Assembly (NCBI GenBank): GCA_015499995.1
Contig: JADNRV010000045.1
Location: 124,001-188,000, forward strand
DNA length: 64,000 bases
Origin: Flammula alnicola
Lineage: Eukaryota > Basidiomycota > Agaricomycetes > Agaricales > Strophariaceae
Direction of reading: 5' to 3'
Under the pieces are notes generated by a model. That model was not told where the DNA came from. It did no database searches and saw nothing but the letters and a program-made list of their open reading frames with translations. The position numbers and the translations under genes are program-made. Positions within the stretch are counted from its first letter, which is position 1; every line of letters begins with the position of its first letter. Of the stretch, positions 1-14,339 are shown one piece after another.

Positions 1-2190
<2,190 letters not shown>

Positions 2191-2271
2191 GGTCGACGTC
2201 AGGTGGTGAGGGTAATAAATTGTAATCGCAATCACTTGAATTGGAAAGACAAACTTTACATCCTCCCACAC

Positions 2272-4627
2272 ATGCTGGAAGCAGAACTATACGACTCGGA
2301 GGACGAGACGCTCGAAGACTTGTACGATGGAGAAGATGACGCGGACGCTGAAGCAGATCTGGATGACGGGGAGGCATTGCTCAACATGGCTGCAGGGGAC
2401 GGTGGGGACGACGCGACTGAGGACGGGGATGATGTGTGTGTGCCACCTTCTCGACAAAGTGTGAATATCGTGGCCTGAATGTTTCTCGCGTATAGGATTC
2501 TGCGACAGAAGAGTCTGACGAAGATGAAGAGGACGACGACGAGGACGACGAGGAAGAGGATGATGAACCATCATTAGACCTCGGTCTAACGGAGGAACCT
2601 CCCCCTCCTGCCAGTGAACGTGAATCTAGTGCGGGCAGTAGATCACTTTCAACGCCTCCTTCACCAGGTCAGTCCTTTATTTCTACCAGTTCTCGTCGTT
2701 CTGAGGGTGCTTTCTATCATTAGCTCCCTCGCCTCCTAGGAAGCGCTCTCTATCACCCGCTCATCTTCGAAGGAAAAGTCTGGCCTTTGCGCTGGACCGA
2801 CCACCGAGGTCATTTACTGTAGAGGCTATATGTGCAATACCCCACCCTGTCCCGACGCATGCCCTGGCTTCCTCTGCCTGCATGACCCATCTTCTCACTG
2901 GTTCGGATGATGGATATATCAGGGACTACGATATATTTGCCGCTGTGAACAGCAAGAACTTCCTAACAGCCCCTCAAAGGCACCACTCTGGCGTTGTGGA
3001 AGGATTGATGAAGTCGGGCCAACTTCGTTTCTGGTGGGAGAATCCTATGTTTCAAGATGCAAGTAGGCCTGGTATTCTGTCAGGGGAAGAAGAACCCAGC
3101 TTGGCACCAGTTTACAGCCTCGCCATGCATTCTGACGCGCTATGGGCTCTTGCTGGAACAGATGTATGTCCTGTTCAGACTTCAACTCTCATTCACTAAT
3201 ATATATTCCAGGCAGGCTACATCAACCTGTTTACACTTCGTCATGAGCCTGGGAGGTTATGCCATGTAATGGATGGACATCATCGTTCTCCTGTCTCGGC
3301 ACTCTGCTTGGACTATGACGAAAAAGGTTTCTTAGCGCTGGTTGGGACGGCGTCGCTATTGTGCGCAATCAATACACTTAATCGATCTTCTTCTTTTCTA
3401 ACACAGTTCTGTAGCAATGGGATCTCAATACAGGGCAAAATGTCCGCAACTTTACGGCCCATAACGCGCAACTCACAAGTGTAGCGGTTCGGCCAATGTC
3501 ATCGTATTATGTCCAAACGGTGCACCGGTGTATACTTCAACTCAAACAATGCAGACCCAAGACTCGGGTGGTCGCAACCAATCTGGATCTGACGGCATGG
3601 ATATAGATCCTGTTACAGAATCCAAAGAACCCACAGACGCCCCCAATATGCTGTTTGGTGATCAGACAGAGGATATGTCACAACCCATGCCTGCAGACTC
3701 GGATGCGCGATCAGACGCCTCCTTCGATCCTCTATTTGATGACGTCCCAGAAGACACAATGCAACTCGCACAACCTGCTGAATCTAAACTTGCAATGCCG
3801 GGCAGCTCCCAAGCACATCAACCATCATCCTCCCGCGAAACGGCCGCTTCCACGATCCCCCTCCCAAAGGAGCACCTCCTCTCATCGACCCCACTGGCTA
3901 TCAAACATATTCCCCTGAAATACTCATGACTGCCTTTATTGATGGCCAGTGATTCTATGGGACAGGCGAGTACAAAACAACGGACGGGGGTTGGAAGGCT
4001 GTGGATGAATGAAAAAACGCCTCCGTGGTGTCTGTCTGTGCGTTGATTTTGTTTTACTCGATTTGAATGGTTTGCTAAAGCAAGACATCGCTTCTAGGCA
4101 TGCTGGTCGACAGATGGAGCTCAGATTTACGCGGGACGGAGGAATGGTACAGTTGACGTATGGGACGTTCGTGTTCTTGGGCAATCAGGCCCAGCCAATA
4201 CACCAGGCTCTTAAAAACACTCCGTAATCCAACAGTTCTGGCGTCGTTTCCTGCGTAGTACCATTTCCTGATTGTCGGCACATTGCCTGGTAAGCACGAG
4301 TTGACGTCACTGCGTAGATCGCTAAAAAATAATTTCTTCAGTGCCTCTGTGGACAATATTCGCCTTTGGAATGTTGCAGAAAGTGGTGAAGACGGAATAT
4401 CGAAATCAAGAAGTGGTGTCCAATTCAAAATTATTCCAGGACATCATGGAGGATATATTTCTCAAATGAGTATGTATTCCACCAGGTACCAGCTCTTCAA
4501 AGCTTACCAGTAGTTCTCTAGTGTTGATGCAGGAGCTCGATTCCTTGTCAGTGCAAGCAGTAATCGTGGATTACACGGCGATTCCACGCGAACAGTTTTT
4601 GTACATGATATCAAACGTGTTGATTGA
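2272..4627 (+). CDS. SPT8: SAGA complex subunit Spt8, WD40 protein (five apparent frame breaks)
   Basis: Spt8 is a WD40 subunit of the SAGA coactivator that contacts TBP in the nucleus. The acidic N-terminus (EDETLEDLYDGEDDADAE) is followed by the Spt8 signature around 2880-3030 (LLTGSDDGYIRDYD, then APQRHHSGVVEGLMKSGQL and WWENP). Later blades show VILWDRR, NGTVDVWDVRVLG and VDNIRLWNVAESG, and the end is TRTVFVHDIKRVD at 4627. Family sequence jumps frame near 3491, 3949, 3988, 4203 and 4234, and each jump is repaired by adding one base. Introns include one ending at 4109 and one ending near 4342. The gene is convergent with SPT6, 183 bp apart. It is either an intact gene hit by sequencing deletions or a very recent pseudogene; I favour the first. 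Confidence 0.88.
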
Positions 4628-4810
4628 AGGAGTTCCTTCCCGTTATTTCTAGTGTTGTATTACAATAGCAGCTTAAGTTCGCGAAATATGTTGCCCACAG
4701 CAGTCCGTTGGATGACAACGTATGTGTATTACGCGCCAATACTTTTACAGATGGCAATACTTATAGGAGCCATGAGAAATCCTAAATATACAAGTAACTA
4801 AGCAAACGTC

Positions 4811-7800
4811 TTAAGACCAAGATTGATTCCAGACACCAGTCGCAGGACGAGGGGGGTTCATATTCGGTGGCATAGGGGGATGTTGCCCAGGGAAAACGGG
4901 TGGCCGATGAGAGGGTGTCTGGTAGCCGTAGGGAGTGTGTTGCTGAGGAGGAGGAGGAAAGCTTGGGGAACTTGAGGAACAAAAGGTGTTTGGGCACCAC
5001 CTCCGTATGGGTTTGGTGTTCGGCCAACCTGCCGAACGGAAAGATGCCCTGGGGTTGTGCCTCCGGGTCTGGCAGGTGTCCGGAGGCCCGCGCCATAGGG
5101 CGTCTTTCCGCCAGCGGCGGCGAGATTCTGCGACTCGTGAAGGTGCCTGCGGAGTGATGAGATGGAACCAAACAAAAATAAATTTGATCATTTACCTGAC
5201 TTTAAATGCATCGCAAAGTTCTGGTACACCTACTGCTGCAGCATCAAAGAGATAATACGCTTCTGGGGCGACTCGGACGGGCTGAAGGGAAATGAGCAAT
5301 AGTGATCAAACTCAAATGTATAGAACTTACCCAGGTTTGGACATTTGAATTCTTGTTAGCCAAGAAGCATAGACTGAAATGTCCGGGGCGTTTCCTGTTC
5401 AGCGTATATCCGTACATACTTTTAGCTGGATTGGCTGCCAGGAAGTTCTTCAAGAAGAGATCTAACACCAAGATATTAGTTAGGATGACCGTAAAACAAG
5501 AAAGATTACGCACGAAGTTCATCCTCAGACCCATGCTTGTATTTCTCGTGGGCCATAAGTTCTTCCACACGACGTGCCATAGCTTGCACGTGGTTGACAA
5601 TGAGTTCGTCCAGATCAGAATATGTGTGAGTAGCATCGACAATGAGTTGTCCTCCGACAGTTTGACCAGTTGGATCAGCGTTAAGTTCTGTGACATCTAG
5701 AATATGTGTTAGTAAGGTTTTGAGGTTGTGTCATTCCAGACTTACCAATATGTTGATATAGTTTGTCATCAACCTTCCACGTTACAGCAAGATGGTTGAT
5801 TCCTTTCGAAGAGGGTCGAATTACAACATCCCCACGTTGTTGCTTCTCCAAGTATGCTTCAGCTTGTGCGGTGTTGAAATTATGGAAGTTGGGGTGCTTG
5901 ATAACACGGCGCGTACGATCTGTTTCAGCTCTTTTTTTCCTAGCGAGCATATCTTGGTCCCTCTTGTGGTGAGGTTCGTCCCACATCTCATCAGCCTGGA
6001 CATGTCTGAAGACACGATCTCCATCCGCGAGGTCTCTGGGACGACATGCCAACCCAACAGAGAATTCGTCGTGATCAAGTTGGAACCGAGTTTCGATAAC
6101 AACTCCTGTGATGGTTTGGCCCTTCTTGACAACGTCGTGAGGATTGGTATTTGTGTCTGTCAAGTATTCGGTGGTAATAGTGCCCTCAATTCCAGAATCA
6201 AGGCGAACGCTGACGACCTCTTTCTGGATGCGGAAAACGAGAGCAGAAACGATGAGGCCGACGCTAAGCGTCTTGGGTGTCTCTCCGGTGAGCATAGTAA
6301 GAATGTCCCAGTCGGTAGGAAGACGGAATTTTTCTCGTTTCTCCGAGAACGGTTTGAGAAGCTCTTCGCGGATGACGTTGAGAGTATGCCGTTTTTGATC
6401 GTGATTGGCCTCATATAAACTAATGGCAAATTCGTCGAGGTTGAGCTCCAGCAATTTCCTTTCCTTATCCTTATCGTTCATGATTGCAGTTACAACTTGG
6501 GAGGGATGCTCATCATGAATATCTTCTTCGTCTAGTTCGAGGGCATCGGTAGCCATTTTACGAGCAAGTTCGTAGTCTTCAGGATGAATGCGGGTATCAT
6601 CCAGAGGATCTGGGGCATTTTCATCATCAGGTCGATATTTACCCTGTTTGTCTCTGTCCTGGATAACACGCAAAAAGGCAGAAGCATTCAAGAATATCTT
6701 TGTCGTCAGCAAACCAGCTTTGATAAATTGGTCGCGATTGACAAGGGTTCCACCCTAAAAAATAGATGAGGCTTTTTGAACAGAACACATACATAGATAT
6801 TACGAACCTGGGAAGATATTTTCTTCACGAGTACCTGGGCCTTCCTCGGTCCCAAGCCACAAACAAATGGAAGAAGATGCTGATAGTATGTGTCTGTAAC
6901 AGCACGATTGATATCTACGCCCACTTTGTTTGTGACATCGACCAGCACTTGCTCGAAAGCAGAAAGCAGTTTCTCCTTGGGAACCTGTGAAGCGAATTAG
7001 AATATGTGCATAGAAAAGAGGGCCATGAGGTGAACGCACAAGGTGTTGGTTGTCCTCATCAAAGGATATCGCAGAGATATCGGTTCCTAGTGCTGCAAAT
7101 TCATTCAACGGACTTTGAACGTAGCGCGCCAAGCCAACACAATACTTGGCAGTGGGTGACAATGCGCTGAATTCATCAGCAGCTCTCCTGCTATGCTGAT
7201 AGATGCGTGCAGCATCGTCGTGCACGAAAATAGTCGGAATATCAAATGCATCTTCGTTTGCCCCTCCCCAGCCATGCTCATCCTGGTTTGCACTTGTACC
7301 TCGAAAGATTTCTTTGACCAAGTGCGACAATTTCAGTGTAGCGATGCTGAAGCCACCCACGACTGCGACATCGGGCTTCCTGCGGGTCAGGAAGTCGATG
7401 AACTCGTCTTTATTATCAGGGTCATGGAGATTGTCGATCTTTGTGTGCTCTCGCATACGACCCGCCTCATCGACATAGACCAAAGTGATAGCATCCTTAT
7501 GTGGGTCACCTTTACCCCAGGAGATGGCAAGCACGGATGATGTCAGCTCGCCATATTTGAGCTCACGCGTCACGTAAGGTGCCATATCGACTCGCTATTA
7601 ATCGTCAGCATTTTTAAAATAAAGATAAAAATAAGAGGAACTCACAGAACGCAGTTGATCACTACACTTGACGGCAAGGACGTCTTCAACTTCTTCTCGA
7701 ACATACTCCCGCGTCCATTTGATTCCGGCTGGTATCAAATGTTGTTCAATTACTTCTTGAACAACACGCGAGCGTTCGGCATTCCACGCCTTAGCAGACT

Positions 7801-10073
7801 CGCTGAAGTTATCGGAAGAAAAAGCGTCGAGAAGCTTGCGCTCGAAGGTAGACTTGACTTCAGGAGGAATGAAGACCGAGACAGTGATGAGATGCTCAGA
7901 TTCTGCAGCTAGGATGTGCAAGAATTGAGCTGTATCTAGCATCTCACTGACAGGTTTCTGGAGCAAGTATTTGAAGTTCTAGAAACAGTGATGCATGAAT
8001 TATAGCAGTTAGAGGGGATATAGATTTGCTTACGAAGTAGGGATGATTTTCGTCAATTTTAGTGAGTCCTCGTTCCGTGGGTTCCACGCTAACCCGAGCC
8101 TCTTGTTTGAACAATTGGCGAATTTCGTTGCGAAGGAGTGGGTCCTTGCCGAGCTCCGTTGCGAAAATCATGCGAGCTTTTCGAAGTAATTCCTCCGAAG
8201 TTTGTGCTTTGGCAGGATCAGAATCGACGAATTGCTCTGCGTATGCAATAGGGTTGAAATCCAAGTCATCGACGAAATGGACATGATGGGAGGCGAGGAA
8301 ATTCAGAACAACTTGATGTGGTTGGATACCGAATTTCTGAGACACCGATTAAGTATCATCAAGTCATTAAGCATGGGCATTAACTCACCTCGGCCAGTTT
8401 GGAAACTATGCTTTTCTTTGCGATCTCATATGCAGAGATTCGACTCGGCATCTTGCGCTTTTTGCTGGTTTCCGGCTCGTCATCATCATGGAATCTGAAT
8501 TCGAATGCTGAATCTTGTTTCTTGTCCTTATATTTCATGGAGAGCCATTCTGTTGCATCTGCAACAACCTCAACGCTGTCGATCTGCGTTTGAATTTCAT
8601 CCTCGAAATATTCGTCCTTCACTTGCAGCCTTTCGTAAGAGGTGTGCAGAGCCCGGCGCCGCTCCAGGAGAGACCGGTACTTCTGGCCCAGAGAATTAAT
8701 TCGCCAGAGTTCGGTGAGATTCAGCAGCTCGACTCTAGATCGGATGTCATTGACGTCGAAATGGCTGATGTAATCGCGTTTATGGGCCCAAATGAAGGGC
8801 ACTTCGTACTCCTCGATAAAGATTTGGCGAAGGGTAAAAGTGACAGCCATAACGAGAGCTCCTTTGAGATGTTGATGGACACCGTCGGGAGTGAAGAACT
8901 CCTTATTCTTCGAAGTAGATATACGCTGAGTAACCCACATCGCAGCTCCTCCGAGGTCCTCTTCTGTTAACTGTGTGTGTAGAGATAATGTCGAGGACCC
9001 AGACAGAGAGGACGTTGCTAGTTGCATTCTCTCGGGGATATCCTGACCTCGGATGAGGTCGTCGTCGTCTGTCAGCATTCGCTTCCGAATTTCTGAAGGC
9101 TCGAATACCTTTAAAATGACATCAATAGATAGTTAATATGAATGAAGAGAAGGTCACATACATCCTGGTACTTCATATCCGGTTTGATTTGTTCTTCCTC
9201 GTAATCAGCTTCGTCATCTCCAGCCAAAGCCCAATCATATTCGTGACCATCTCCAAAGACGTCGTGAATCTCATCCCAGGCACTGAGAAAAAATCAATAA
9301 GGAAGGGTTTAAAGCATGAGGTAGAGACATACTTTGCGTCGATGCCGGCTAGTTCAGGCCGGACTCGAGCCCTCTTGCGCCGAAGTTGCTCTTGCCTCTT
9401 CTCCTGTCTGCGGGCCTCACGCGCTTCTTCGTTCATGGCAACTCCTCCCTCATCTTCGTCGCTGTCGTCAATGAAATCCGACATGTCTTCGTCGTCCTCA
9501 TCCCCGCGACGGTCATCGTCCCAAATCTTGCGTATATCAGGAACCTCTCGCAATTCCTCCTCATTATCAAGATCATCTTCTGAGGATTCGATAATTGCCT
9601 GTCGTTTTGAAGATGAGGCTGTTGGAGGGGATTCCGAGTCACGGTGATGACGGAGGCGAGTCAGACGACTCTTCCTCTTAAAGGCACCGCCAGTATTTTC
9701 CTCAAGCAATTCGAGGTCGTCTTCTTCTAATGTCTCTTCTTCTATTTTTTGAAAAGCGTCGGGGGTCGCAATGATTCTGGAAGAAATATATGTTGAGCTA
9801 CTCACCATGGTGGTGCCTCTTTCGTCTCTTGCGGCGTTTACGAGGTACCTCCTCTTCCTCCTCTTCCTCATCTTCATCGACAATAAACCCTTCTCTTATC
9901 CGACGAGCTTCCTCCTCGTCGTCTTCCCCCTCTTCTGAACTGTCATCTGTGACGTCCGGGATAACCGCGTCACCCTCGCCCTCCTCATCTTCTTGACCTG
10001 AACCTCTCATAGGATCATCCACGTCATCCAAACGGTCTTGAGCGAGGTGCATGTCAGCGTCTGTAGAAGCCAT
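4811..10073 (-). CDS. SPT6: Transcription elongation factor Spt6
   Basis: Spt6 is a histone chaperone that travels with RNA polymerase II. The very acidic N-terminus contains REGFIVDEDEEEEEEE. The Tex-like core follows, with a YqgF/RNase H-like part around 7100-7500. Then come a helix-hairpin-helix segment (LPFVCGLGPRKAQVLVKKI, about 6810-6870), an S1 domain (VRLDSGIEGTITTEYL, about 6160-6210) and the tandem SH2 region (GDVVIRPSSKGINHLAVTW, about 5770-5830). The tail is rich in TPYG/TPG repeats and ends NQSWS. I chose the start at 10073 because its context (AACATGG) is better than the upstream ATG at 10118. In the tail the frame changes at the CCCC run 4965-4968 (GGGG on the plus strand); one added base keeps the Pro/Gln-rich tail open. 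A 38- or 86-nt intron there is a weaker alternative. Confidence 0.95.
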
Positions 10074-10162
10074 GTTGGGAGCAGGTTCAAGTCGCGGGTT
10101 GAGTCGATCAAGCTTCATAAACTTTGCTCCTGTTGATTATGTAATCACCATCCTTGGACTTT

Positions 10163-10758
10163 ATGGCCGCCCATCATCTGGTACGTTTAACCTGTACAAT
10201 GCCACACTGTTCTTCTCAGAAATGTGGTAGGAAGAAGATCTAGAATCGCATATTAAATATCTGCGCCTTGCCGTTGCAGAGGCTGAGAAATGTACGCCCA
10301 CTCCGACAGCTTTCTGTGTCGGCTGCCTGCTCGTTGTGCGCTTGCCGGATGGAACTCCACCCACCATTCTTGCGCAGGATATTCAAGAGAACTCCCTGGA
10401 AACACACATGCTGAGGCCAATGCATTATCGAAAGCCCGAAAGCTGTCCCCCAACACCTATCTCGCTCTTTCCGCACATTACCTCAGTAACCTTAGATAAC
10501 ATCTTATCATCAACAGACGTCTACACCACTCTGGAACCTTGTTCCATTAGGACTTCGGGCTTAGCGCCGTGCGCGGACGCTCTAATTGCTTCCAAAGTCA
10601 AGCGATGTTTCATAGGTGTTGGAGAACCCGACGATTTTGTTAAATGCGAAGGTGCTCAGAAACTAAAGGATGCAGGAATCGAGGTAATTTGGCTGAATGG
10701 CTTAGAAGCCGAGTGTCTCGCTGTGGCTCGCCGAGGCCATGAAGCAAAAAAGACATAA
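10163..10758 (+). CDS. RIB2: DRAP deaminase-like CDA-fold protein (riboflavin pathway)
   Basis: This looks like the fungal diaminohydroxy-phosphoribosylaminopyrimidine deaminase, which removes an amino group in riboflavin synthesis. Zinc-site motifs of the cytidine deaminase fold are visible: PGNTHAEANAL near 10400 and TLEPCS..SGLAPCADALI near 10530-10590. They are followed by FIGVGEPDDFVK and a C-terminal ARRGH. The first exon is short (MAAHHL), with a donor near 10181. Unlike yeast Rib2 there is no pseudouridine synthase domain. Two frame changes are needed to join the motifs: one base added at the GG at 10377-10378 and one removed from the C5 run at 10447-10451. A short intron could replace the second. 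The start is divergent from SPT6, 89 bp away, so the promoter is very compact. The exact substrate is inferred from motif similarity only. Confidence 0.68.
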
Positions 10759-11401
10759 TACTATGACAGTATATGGTTCGTAGCAAATTATTACGATATA
10801 CCTCTTACGCTAATGTCGGTCTTTTAGAGAACTGCTGCACGGCCACCACCCAACGAGACATGACAGCGGCCGTCGGATTTCCGTCTATCGTATGAGCTGC
10901 TGCTGTCTCAATTGACATCATGGCATGGTCCGTTTTGTTTCTGTCAGCAATGTCAATGAAGAATCAATCGTACTAGATGAGATGTGTAACGTCGAGCCCG
11001 CTGGCATCGGACCTCCTTTCTAGGGTGGTTTGACTCCTGCGAGTACTATACGAAGCACCAAGGAACAGCCAAGCTAGTGATATTCTTGGAATGCCAAAGC
11101 TTGAAGATTGTATCCTTCTATGCTGGTCAATTCACCAGCCTGCGCAGAAAACCGAGCGCGTTCTTGCAAGCTCGAAGTATTGAATGACGCAAGCGGTATT
11201 TATTTGAATCACCGTCATCTTGATGGAGTGAACAGTACTTTCGTTTGGATTCAGGATGGGAAATTACATATGTATTTATGATCATTTTATACAGAGGAAA
11301 TGTAAAAGGATAACGAGAAAAAATGATATACAAATCAACGAAGCCATTTGGCTTCAGGAAAACATCATGATTTAAAAGATCGGAGGAGCTACCATCTCTG
11401 C
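10759..11401. other. Intergenic region between two convergent genes
   Basis: About 640 bp between the stop codons of the deaminase-like gene (plus) and the following minus-strand gene. I see no conserved open frame, tRNA boxes or inverted repeat. It presumably holds the two 3' untranslated regions. Confidence 0.5.
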
Positions 11402-13056
11402 TCAATAAAACATCCCCTCCCTAGGCTCTGCCTCTTCCATGTTGCGCCTTCCGTCAAATTGAGAACTGAATCCAAGACCCGGTCCAAATGCACGGTTGGA
11501 TCTAGACCACCCGTTGGTTGAGGGTGGATCAATAATCAAATCAGAGAGATCAGAGTAAGAGGACGATGATGACGGATATTCGTCTGCCCAAGGGTCGCTC
11601 TCCATTTCGGAAGGAATGGAGACAAAAGCATTGTCTGTAAGCGCGGTGCCCGACAGAGATGAAGCAGAGGATGGGAAGCTTGACGAGAAGTCGAGGGTGG
11701 GTAGCACAAAGGATTGGGCAGGATCAATTGTTCCTGATGCCCCGCCTCCAAACCCGAGTCCCATATCGAACGCTCCGTTGGGCGTAGACCCGTCGTCAAA
11801 AAGGCCAGAAGCCAACGAGTCGTTATCGGAGTAGTCCTCTTCTGATGCCTGCTGTTCTGGGAACACCTCTTCCAAGACACACCAACCCGTCCCACTTTCA
11901 CCAATCACACCCCTCACCTCAGCCTTGCTCCAGCCTTTGAACTCGACTTGCAGAACGGTACAAACTCCTTCGTCCTCAACGTCGCTTCCTCCACTTTTTG
12001 AACCTCGCCTCTGGTGAGCATGTCCTTGCGAGTACGCAGAACAATGGACCCCTCCACGCGACCAGACATTTGCCTGATCCAAACGCGCAAACAATGTTGA
12101 CACACGTAGAGCATGCGTTGAATGCGATGCGTGAAGCGAACCGATAAATGACAGAGGTGGAAGGAGGCTTGGTTCCCAACCTGCCGAAGTGGGTGATGAA
12201 ACCGGGTTGAGAGGCAACGGAAGTCGAGCAGTTGGGGATGGCGCGAGAGGGATAAGGAGATAAGTGGTAACGGGAGCGACCTCGACCGTTGGGAAGTAAT
12301 GTTCAATATCCTCCTTCAGTACAGAGCTAGCCTGAACCTTGGCCTCCATGTTGTCAATTGAGGCTTTGCGCTTCTCGCTCTTTTGAATGGGCTTCATCAT
12401 GGCTTGGGATTTCTCAGCCTTCTTGATGCCACTTCCAACCGCAAGGCGCATACGTTCCTGTTCTTTCCTCATTTCCAAATCCCAATCAATCTCATATAGC
12501 GCCCTGCAGGCCACAGGGACGTTCTGGGCCAACTGTTGGAAGATCGGGCGAGCGGTGCTGAAATTCCTGGCCATTCCAAGACCGACTTGTGCGACACCTC
12601 CGCAACGAGGAGGAACGGGCCAGGGCCGCGGGGCAAGAACATGTTTGCCTGACGCTGGAGCGCACGATTTCTCAGTGCGTTTCGGACGGGAAGAGATAAG
12701 CCATTTTGGATCGTTGCCCCATGGATGGCAGTGCTATGCAGAGATCGAGCACCACAGTTTTGCGCTTGAGAAAGGTATGTCGGAGCCCTCAATCCAGGAG
12801 ACGTCAAGTGGGAGAAAAATCTTTGAAGGAAATTCTTGGAGGCAGAGAATAACTTGTAGGGTGGATTGCGAGGAGGAAGGGCGGGTACAGGTGGAAGATG
12901 GGGTACGTGTAAGGCAGTTTGAATATAGCTGGAGATATGTAGAGATCTGGCTTGGTTGGTGGTTCTTCCAGGCCCACTGTGCCCACCGTGGTGAACGATG
13001 ACATTTGAGCCTTTGCGGGCTGCATTCCGCACCCCCGGAGATGCGTACTGCATCAT
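11402..13056 (-). CDS. Conserved basidiomycete-type protein with mitochondrial-like N-terminus
   Basis: I do not recognise a domain. The N-terminal 150 residues are rich in Arg, Ser and Leu and nearly free of acidic residues (MMQYASPGVRNAARKGS..., ARSLHISSYIQ, SLHSTAIHGA), as in mitochondrial presequences. After this comes VAQVGLGMARNFSTARPIF near 12550, a KR-rich segment and a middle part with WSRGGVHCSAYSQGH. A glycine- and serine-rich acidic C-terminus ends at 11402. The two halves are in different frames. Adding one base at the run at 12617-12619 joins them as GPGPVPPRCGGVAQ, so this is probably one gene and not two. The start is divergent from RLP24. Mitochondrial location is an inference. 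Confidence 0.6.
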
Positions 13057-13385
13057 CTTGGGGTGGTTAGAGGTTGTTTACGGTCGCGCTCTATCGACCT
13101 GTACTGTAATTCTAGTTCTGGGTTTAGGCGCAACAACGCAGGAGGGAAGGACAAGAGATGGTGAAAGCGGAGTGTCTGTCAATTTATGTAAACAAATTGG
13201 AGTCTCGCCGACGGCATGCGTCAGTTCCTTGCCGCTGTGGCTGTGCAAATATTTTAATCGTGTGATTATGATTATGTAATCTTCGACGAATTTCACAAAC
13301 GAGGCGCATTCTGTGCACCAATCATGAGCTCCTTACAAGCTCCTTAACGAAACCTACGAAACAGAAACCCTAGCGCATCCATACC

Positions 13386-14171
13386 ATGCGTATTGAAAAG
13401 TGCTATTTCTGTTCAACGAATGTGTATCCTGGACATGGTTAGTTCAGCTCGATTTGCAAGATAACTCGTCTTCTCACTTGTTAGTAGGCTCTGCTTTTGT
13501 CAGAAATGACGCCAAGGTCTTTCGCTTTTGCACTTCAAAGTACGCCTTTCCATCTTCTGCAGGAACGTTGAATATTAATTAATGCCGTTCGGTAGGTGCC
13601 ATAAAAACTTCAAGTAAGAGTGATATGGCTCTAAATTGCTCTCACTCTTACCACCTCTCTCTAGGATGAAGCGCAATCCCCGAAAAGTAAGATGGACGAA
13701 AGCATTCAGGAAAGCAGCGGGCAAGGAGATGACCATTGTACGTCTCCCTCTCGTCCTCATTTAAACTCTTCTGATCCACGCACCTAGGATTCTACGATCG
13801 AGTTTGAGAAGCGCCGAAATGTCCCTGTGAGATACGACAGAGAGTTGATCCAGACGACAGTCAAGGCAATGAAGAGAGTTGGAGAAATCAGGGCGCGGAG
13901 AGAGCGTGCTTTTTTCAAGCACAGGTGCGTAAGCCTTTCAGGTGGTCGTATACCACATCTGTCTAATCTCATTCTCAGAATGGCTGCTGCTCGAGAAAAG
14001 CACAAAGCACACCGCAAAAAAGTTTTGGACGCTGCCAAATCTTCTGTCAAGCTACACGAACCCATATCGGCAGAATCTCCCAAGGCAAGAGAAAAAATCA
14101 TGGTCCCGATCAAGACCAAGAGTGCTCTTATACAAGGAGAAGGTCGTTCAATGGGCATGGAGATAGATTAG
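13386..14171 (+). CDS. RLP24: Ribosome biogenesis protein Rlp24 (eL24-like)
   Basis: Rlp24 is a placeholder for ribosomal protein eL24 on pre-60S particles. It is removed in the cytoplasm by the AAA ATPase Drg1. The start exon encodes [18 protein letters not shown], with the first zinc-binding Cys pair. Later exons give [16 protein letters not shown], with the second pair, then [22 protein letters not shown], the block that separates Rlp24 from eL24. The basic C-terminal helix ([21 protein letters not shown]..., [13 protein letters not shown]) ends at 14171. Four or five short introns interrupt it, one close after the first exon. All parts read without frame problems. Confidence 0.93.
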
Positions 14172-14339
14172 GTCTTGTTCTTTGTTTCACGTTATTCCTT
14201 TCAGCTTCTACGAAAAATATTTTTAATGATCCAATGTGTGATGTAGAGTACAGAGGTGCGCATGGTGTGAAATACAATGTGCTGCTATATGTTACAACGT
14301 CCCCATCTAATTGACAGCCTGCCCAAGAAAGAAAAGCCA

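Noticed and set aside
3940..3960. In-frame TGA in SPT8 as a possible selenocysteine or readthrough codon
   Set aside because: After the TGA the Spt8 sequence (VILWDRR) continues in another frame, so one missing base explains it; fungi also lack selenocysteine insertion.
12469..13056. A separate 195-codon gene upstream of the 11402-12574 frame
   Set aside because: Its frame runs into the next one where a one-base addition gives a continuous product, so I treat both as one gene with one start.
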